Program-made: the position numbers and the translations under genes | Origin: Actinoplanes sichuanensis | GTDB taxonomy: Bacteria > Actinomycetota > Actinomycetes > Mycobacteriales > Micromonosporaceae | Direction of reading: 5' to 3' | Assembly: GCF_033097365.1 (NCBI RefSeq) | Contig: NZ_AP028461.1 | Coordinates: forward strand, 7,874,001-7,938,000 | Length of the DNA: 64,000 bases | The notes under the pieces: model-generated | What the model was told of the DNA's origin: nothing | The model's input: the letters and a program-made list of their open reading frames with translations, nothing else | The model's database searches: none | Shown here: piece after piece, positions 59,424-64,000 of the stretch | Layout: each line of letters starts with the position of its first letter | Position numbering within the stretch: position 1 is the first letter of the stretch

Positions 59424-60515
59424 TCAGCGGACCGATGGGGTCACGAACGGGGGCTTCACCAGGCGTGCCTCGGTGCGGCGGCCGCGGATGTCGATCTCGA
59501 CCAGGTCACCGTCGGCGAGGGCGGCGGCGGTGTCGATCAGGGCCAGGGCGATGCCGACCTTGCGGGTCGGCGAGAAGGTGCCGCTGGTCGTCTCACCGAC
59601 CGGGTGCTCCCCGGCGTACACCCGCATGTGTCCTCGTGGGATGCCGCGACCGGTGAGCTCCAGGCCCCGCAGTTGCCGACGCGGACCGGCGGTCTTCTCG
59701 GCCTGAAGGGCCGACCTGCCCCAGAAATCGGGCTTGCTCCAGCCGACCGCCCACCCGGAGCGGGCCTGCACCGGACTGATGTCGAGGGTGAGCTCCTGGC
59801 CGTGCAGCGGGTAGCCCATCTCGGTGCGTAGCGTGTCCCGGGCGCCGAGCCCGCACGGGCGCACCCCGGCCTCGATCACCGCGTCCCACACCGCGGGCGC
59901 GTCGTCCCACCCGACGACCAGTTCGTAGCCGTGCTCGCCGGTGTACCCGGTCCGGCAGACGGTCAGCTCGGAACCGCCGAACAAGGCGGTGACGAACGAC
60001 ATGTAACCGTGCCCGGTGGGCAGGCCGAGCGTGTCGAGGATCTCCGCCGACCGCGGGCCCTGAACGGCCAGGACGGCGTGGTCACGGTGCTCGTCGGTGA
60101 CGGTCAGCCCGGCCGGCGCGGCGGCGGCGAGGCGGCGGACCACCTCGGCGGTGTTCGCCGCGTTCGGGATCAGGAAGACGTGGTCGTCGCCGTGCAGGTA
60201 GGCGATCAGGTCGTCGACGACACCGCCGGACTCGTCGCAGCACAACGTGTACTGCGCCTGGCCGGGGCCGATCCGGCCGAGGTCGTTGGTGAGGCACGAG
60301 TCGACGAAGGCCGCCGCACCGGCGCCCCGGACCCGGGCCTTGCCCAGGTGCGACACGTCGAAGACCCCGGCGGCCTCGCGAACCGCGGCGTGCTCCTTCA
60401 GGACGCCACCCCCGGTGTACTCCAGAGGCATGTCCCAACCGCCGAAAGCTGCGAACTTCGCGCCCAGCGCGACGTGGCGATCGTGCAGCGGAGACTGAAG
60501 CGGCGCGGAAGACAT
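59424..60515 (-). CDS. gcvT: Glycine cleavage system aminomethyltransferase T
   Basis: 363 residues. Transfers the methylene group from H-protein-bound aminomethyl to tetrahydrofolate. Motifs: [28 protein letters not shown], and [13 protein letters not shown] with the catalytic Asp upstream. gcvP and gcvH are not in the window. The ATG is leaderless, a TAAGTT box 7 bases upstream. Confidence 0.95.
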   Translation of the reverse strand: MSSAPLQSPLHDRHVALGAKFAAFGGWDMPLEYTGGGVLKEHAAVREAAGVFDVSHLGKARVRGAGAAAFVDSCLTNDLGRIGPGQAQYTLCCDESGGVVDDLIAYLHGDDHVFLIPNAANTAEVVRRLAAAAPAGLTVTDEHRDHAVLAVQGPRSAEILDTLGLPTGHGYMSFVTALFGGSELTVCRTGYTGEHGYELVVGWDDAPAVWDAVIEAGVRPCGLGARDTLRTEMGYPLHGQELTLDISPVQARSGWAVGWSKPDFWGRSALQAEKTAGPRRQLRGLELTGRGIPRGHMRVYAGEHPVGETTSGTFSPTRKVGIALALIDTAAALADGDLVEIDIRGRRTEARLVKPPFVTPSVR

Positions 60516-60522
60516 GAGACTC

Positions 60523-60528
60523 AACTTA
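60523..60528 (-). promoter_or_regulatory. -10 element (TAAGTT on minus), leaderless gcvT
   Basis: The TANNNT box on the minus strand ends 7 bases before ATG 60515. Confidence 0.5.
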
Positions 60529-60634
60529 CCGTTGACCTTGGGGTTGTTTAGAGTCGCGGGGACAACACCGTTTTCCCAATAGCCGGGAGCGCGCCCACCG
60601 GCGACGTTCCGGCCCAGACGTCCGGAGAGTCCGA

Positions 60635-62170
60635 GTGACCCAGCCCAGCCTCAGCCTGGTCGACACCGACCCGGCCGAATCGGCGGTCGATGCCATCGTC
60701 ATCGGCCTGCACAGCCAGCCAGACGAGGCGGGCACCCTGTTGCCGGCCTCGGGTGCCGAGAGCATCACCGCCGCGTTCGACGGCAAGCTGATCTCGACGT
60801 TGGCTCTGCTCGGCGCGACCGGGGCCGCCGGTGAGGTGACCAAGCTGGCCACCCTCGGCACGATCGCGGCGCCACTGCTGGTCGCGGTCGGCCTCGGCGC
60901 CGAGCCGGACGGCCCCGCCCCCGACCTGGAGACCCTGCGCCGGGGCGCCGGCGCGGCGGTCCGTGCCCTGGCCGGTAGCGCCACCGTGGTGCTGGCCCTG
61001 CCGGTCCCCGACGACGCGGACGCCCCGCCGGTGCTGCGCGCCGTGCTCGAGGGCGCGCTGCTCGGCGGCTACCGCTTCGCCGGTTACAAGACGAAGCCGC
61101 AGAAGGGGCGCCGTGACCCGGTCGCCGAGCTGCGTCTGCACGTGCCGGACGCGGCCGACGAGGCGGCGGCGGCCGAGCTGCGCCGGGCCGAGGTGGTCGC
61201 CAAGGCGGTGCGCCAGAGCCGGGACTGGGTGAACACCCCGCCGAACGTGCAGCGCCCGGCCGACCTGGCCGACCAGGTGGCGGCGGCCGCGACCGAGGTC
61301 GGGCTCGGTGTCGAGGTGCTCGACTTCGAGCAGCTCAAGGCTGGTGGGTACGGCGGCATCGTGGCGGTCGGCCAGGGTTCGGAGGCCCCGCCGCGGTTGG
61401 TGAAGCTGACCTACACGCCGGCGAACGTGACCAGCCCGAAGCGGATCTCGCTGGTCGGCAAGGGCATCACCTTCGACACCGGTGGCGTCAGCATCAAGCC
61501 GGCCGCGGGCATGTGGGAGATGAAGTCGGACATGGCCGGCGCGGCCGCGGTGGCCGCCACGATGATCGCGATCGCCCAGCTCAAGCCGGGTGTGGCGGTC
61601 TCCGGTTACCTGGCCATCGCGGAGAACATGCCGTCTGGTGCGTCGTACCGGCCGGGTGACGTGATCACCATGTACGGCGGCAAGCGGGTCGAGGTGTTCA
61701 ACACCGACGCCGAGGGCCGGATGGTGCTGGCCGACGCGATCGTCCGGGCCTGCGAGGACGGCACCGACTACCTGTTCGAGACGTCGACGCTGACCGGCGG
61801 GCAGGTGGTCGCGCTGGGCAAGCGGATCGCCGGCCTGATGGGGTCGGACGAGGCGACCGCGCTGGTCGAGGCGGCCGGCAAGGCGGTCGGCGAGCCGGCC
61901 TGGCGGATGCCGCTGCCGGATGACGTGCGTAAGGGCATGGAGTCGGAGATCGCCGACATCTGCCAGACCAACGCGAACCTGGACCGGGCCGGGCACATGC
62001 TCCAGGGCGGCGTGTTCCTGCGCGAGTTCGTGGCCGAGGGCGTGGAGTGGGCGCACATCGACATCGCGGGCCCCGGTTACCACACCGGTGAGGCGAACGG
62101 TTACTGGACGAAGGGTGGCACCGGCATCCCGGTCCGCACCTTCCTCCACCTCGTCGACGAGCTCTCCTGA
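60635..62170 (+). CDS. pepA: Leucyl aminopeptidase (M17)
   Basis: 511 residues. The two-metal site residues are in [15 protein letters not shown] and [13 protein letters not shown], with [10 protein letters not shown] between. Cytoplasmic, hexameric by family. The N-terminal macro-like domain (1-170) is present. GGAGAG precedes GTG 60635. The terminator lies at 62178-62207. Confidence 0.95.
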   Translation: MTQPSLSLVDTDPAESAVDAIVIGLHSQPDEAGTLLPASGAESITAAFDGKLISTLALLGATGAAGEVTKLATLGTIAAPLLVAVGLGAEPDGPAPDLETLRRGAGAAVRALAGSATVVLALPVPDDADAPPVLRAVLEGALLGGYRFAGYKTKPQKGRRDPVAELRLHVPDAADEAAAAELRRAEVVAKAVRQSRDWVNTPPNVQRPADLADQVAAAATEVGLGVEVLDFEQLKAGGYGGIVAVGQGSEAPPRLVKLTYTPANVTSPKRISLVGKGITFDTGGVSIKPAAGMWEMKSDMAGAAAVAATMIAIAQLKPGVAVSGYLAIAENMPSGASYRPGDVITMYGGKRVEVFNTDAEGRMVLADAIVRACEDGTDYLFETSTLTGGQVVALGKRIAGLMGSDEATALVEAAGKAVGEPAWRMPLPDDVRKGMESEIADICQTNANLDRAGHMLQGGVFLREFVAEGVEWAHIDIAGPGYHTGEANGYWTKGGTGIPVRTFLHLVDELS

Positions 62171-62177
62171 CGCGGCG

Positions 62178-62207
62178 GGCGCCGCCCGGATCACACCGGG
62201 CGGCGCC
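62178..62207. terminator. Bidirectional stem-loop terminator
   Basis: A perfect 12-bp stem GGCGCCGCCCGG / CCGGGCGGCGCC with a 6-base loop between pepA and the convergent small gene, whose stop codon lies within the loop. Confidence 0.8.
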
Positions 62208-62511
62208 GCTGCCGTTCGTTGTAATCGCGCATCCGCTGTGGATAGCCGAGGAGTTTCACGTCGTAAATCGGCATGCTGAGCTGGTGCGCGAATTTCCAGG
62301 CGACATCGGGTGAGCCGATTCGGCGACGGGTCCATTCACCGTCGTGTGCCACAAGCAACAGGGTGGTCTCGGTCACTGTCGTCTGTGGCTCGATGAAAGC
62401 CTCGACTCCCTGCTTCGTACGGAAGAATTGCGTAAGATGCTCCAGATCGGCCTGGTTGACCTGTCGGCCGCCGGGTCCGCTGGCCCGGGGACGCCGCCGA
62501 AACCAAGCCAC
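62191..62511 (-). CDS. Small conserved actinobacterial protein
   Basis: 106 residues beginning VAWFRRRPRASGPGG. A conserved core (QGVEAFIEPQTTVTETTLL, then DGEWTRRRIGSPDVAWKFA and GYPQRMRDYNERQ) matches a family found beside pepA/lpd in actinobacteria; annotated at times as oxidoreductase but with no cofactor motif. GAGGAGGAG precedes GTG 62511. Function unknown. Confidence 0.75.
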   Translation of the reverse strand: MAWFRRRPRASGPGGRQVNQADLEHLTQFFRTKQGVEAFIEPQTTVTETTLLLVAHDGEWTRRRIGSPDVAWKFAHQLSMPIYDVKLLGYPQRMRDYNERQRRRPV

Positions 62512-62675
62512 TGCTCCTCCTCGCGTTCGATCCCGCAAGGGTACGTCGGACCGACGTGTCGTGGGGCACCTGACTGCATTGACCGGGTCGAGAAGTGACA
62601 AGATGTCGGTGACGGGACTGTGACCGTTTCCATTGTGTGACCCACACCGGAGACGATGCGACCACTGGAGTCAAC

Positions 62676-64000
62676 GTGAGCCAGCCCAACGGCGGAACCT
62701 TCGACATCGTCATTCTCGGCGCCGGCAGTGGTGGCTATGCGGCCGCCCTGCGTGCCGCTCAGTTCGACCTCAAGGTCGCGCTGATCGACAAGGCCGAGCT
62801 CGGCGGCACCTGCCTGCACCGCGGGTGCATCCCCACGAAGGCCCTCCTGCACGCCGCGGAGATCGCCGACCAGACGCGCGAGAGCGAGCAGTTCGGCGTC
62901 AAGGCCGACCTCGTCGGCATCGACATGGCGGGCGTCAACGCGTACAAGGACGGAGTTGTCGGCCGTCTCTTCAAGGGTCTGACCGGCCTGCTCGGCCACA
63001 ACAAGAACATCACGATCGTCCAGGGCGAGGGCAAGCTCGTCAGCAAGGACACCGTCGAGGTCGCCGGCCAGCGCTACACCGGCCGCAACGTCATCCTCGC
63101 CACCGGCTCCTACTCGCGCTCGCTGCCCGGCCTCGAGGTCGACGGCAAGCGGGTGCTGACCAGCGAGCACGCTCTCAAGCTGGACCGGGTTCCGCAGTCG
63201 GCGATCGTGCTCGGCGGCGGTGTGATCGGCGTCGAGTTCGCCAGCGTGTGGAAGTCGTTCGGCGCCGACGTGACCATCATCGAGGCCCTCCCCCGCCTGG
63301 TCGCCGCGGAGGACGAGGAGATCTCGAAGCAGGTCGAGCGCGCCTTCCGCAAGCGGAAAATCAACTTCAAGGTCGGCAAGCCGTTCGAGAAGGTCGAGCA
63401 CACCGACAACGGCGTCAAGGTCACCATCGCCGGCGGCGAGACCCTCGAGGCCGAGGTGCTGCTGGTCGCGGTCGGCCGCGGACCGACCACCGCCAACCTG
63501 GGGTACGAGCAGCAGGGCATCACCCTCGACCGGGGCTTCGTGATCGTCGACGAGCGCCTGCGCACCGGTGTCGGCAACATCTACGCCGTCGGCGACATCG
63601 TCCCCGGTCTGCAGCTCGCGCACCGCGGCTTCCAGCAGGGCATCTTCGTGGCCGAGGAGATCGCCGGCAAGAACCCGGCGGTCATCGACGAGGCGGGCAT
63701 CCCGCGCGTCACCTACTCCGACCCCGAGGTCGCGTCGGTCGGCATCACCGAGGCCAAGGCCAAGGAGCAGTACGGCGCGGACAAGGTCTCGACGTACAAC
63801 TACAACCTCGGCGGCAACGGCAAGAGCCAGATCCTCAAGACGGCGGGCTTCATCAAGCTGGTCCGGGTCGAGGACGGCCCGGTCGTCGGGGTCCACATGG
63901 TCGGCGCCCGGGTCGGCGAGCTCGTCGGCGAAGCCCAGCTGATCACCAACTGGGAGGCCTTCCCCGAGGAGGTCGCCCAGCTCGTACACGCCCACCCGAC
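62676..64000 (+). CDS. lpdA: Dihydrolipoyl dehydrogenase (E3), cut by window edge
   Basis: About 441 residues are in the window; the C-terminal end is lost. FAD motif GAGSGG at the N-terminus, redox-active disulfide in GGTCLHRGCIPTKA, second dinucleotide motif LGGGVIGVEFA. Reoxidises the lipoyl groups of pyruvate/2-oxoglutarate dehydrogenase and glycine cleavage complexes; an E2 gene often follows. GGAG lies before GTG 62676. The dimerisation-domain His-Glu pair would lie at or just past the window edge. Confidence 0.95.
   Translation, partial: MSQPNGGTFDIVILGAGSGGYAAALRAAQFDLKVALIDKAELGGTCLHRGCIPTKALLHAAEIADQTRESEQFGVKADLVGIDMAGVNAYKDGVVGRLFKGLTGLLGHNKNITIVQGEGKLVSKDTVEVAGQRYTGRNVILATGSYSRSLPGLEVDGKRVLTSEHALKLDRVPQSAIVLGGGVIGVEFASVWKSFGADVTIIEALPRLVAAEDEEISKQVERAFRKRKINFKVGKPFEKVEHTDNGVKVTIAGGETLEAEVLLVAVGRGPTTANLGYEQQGITLDRGFVIVDERLRTGVGNIYAVGDIVPGLQLAHRGFQQGIFVAEEIAGKNPAVIDEAGIPRVTYSDPEVASVGITEAKAKEQYGADKVSTYNYNLGGNGKSQILKTAGFIKLVRVEDGPVVGVHMVGARVGELVGEAQLITNWEAFPEEVAQLVHAHP

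Noticed and set aside
1..64000. tRNA, rRNA, riboswitch or biosynthetic cluster
   Set aside because: No cloverleaf, rRNA-like or known riboswitch core was noticed by eye, including upstream of cobUT, and no PKS/NRPS genes are present; a covariance-model scan would be needed to exclude small RNAs.

Overview
The window is a very GC-rich chromosomal segment of an actinobacterium, most likely a Micromonosporaceae member close to Actinoplanes. The evidence is strong G/C third-position bias, many GTG starts, an actinobacterial bc1-aa3 respiratory supercomplex, a PimB'-type mannosyltransferase, and a gene order recognisable both from Streptomyces (glucokinase near MacRS, cobS/gcvT/pepA/lpd) and from the Mycobacterium tuberculosis Rv2183-Rv2205 neighbourhood (SRPBCC, pimB', DEDD exonuclease/GIY-YIG, trpD, ctaE-qcrCAB, ctaC, PfkB kinase, A-type Fe-S carrier, glycerate kinase). 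The genus is an inference.

Layout. 0-3.6 kb: a flavin monooxygenase cut by the window edge, an EEP phosphatase/nuclease, a ROK glucokinase, an Ala-rich Cys protein and an SRPBCC protein, all on the minus strand. 3.7-6.0 kb: MacS/MacR-like two-component pair. 6.0-10.8 kb: DUF4395 protein, MarR/MFS divergent pair, thioredoxin-like protein, ABC exporter. 11-20.9 kb: pimB', M48 protease, small Cys protein, NYN nuclease, DEDD exonuclease/GIY-YIG protein, short RelA/SpoT homologue, NUDIX protein, nucleotidyltransferase. 20.9-23.3 kb: a gene-poor, repeat-rich stretch with one RAM-domain gene, a broken IS21-type transposase start and a 21-copy GGTCG array. 23.3-35.4 kb: qcrC-qcrA-qcrB and ctaE, a CtaG-like assembly factor, trpD, and ctaC-ctaF, interrupted by a small regulatory/oxidoreductase island (NmrA-like SDR, XRE regulator, SDR, SigJ-type ECF sigma factor). 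35.6-43.7 kb: sulfur and cofactor genes (cysteine desulfurase, TusA, PfkB kinase, Fe-S carrier, glycerate kinase, nadA), then murA and a DUF3043 protein. 43.8-48.1 kb: azlC/azlD with a divergent XRE-cupin regulator, and an ABC-2 transporter. 48.3-54.7 kb: one 6.4-kb gene for a giant low-complexity protein with C-terminal WG repeats. 54.7-64 kb: aldo/keto reductase, M50 protease, CobU-CobT fusion with cobS, gcvT, pepA and the start of lpd.

Functionally the window is mostly core metabolism: the QcrCAB bc1 complex plus CtaC/CtaE/CtaF of the aa3 oxidase (ctaD is not here), tryptophan, NAD, cobamide and peptidoglycan precursor synthesis, Fe-S and sulfur trafficking, and phosphatidylinositol mannoside assembly. 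I see no CRISPR array, tRNA, rRNA, prophage or biosynthetic cluster. The most unusual items are the WG-repeat giant protein, the cysteine desulfurase/TusA junction with a CTG start, the CobU-CobT fusion, the short RSH protein, a family of apparently leaderless genes (nine examples), and the repeat/IS21-remnant region at 20.9-23.3 kb.
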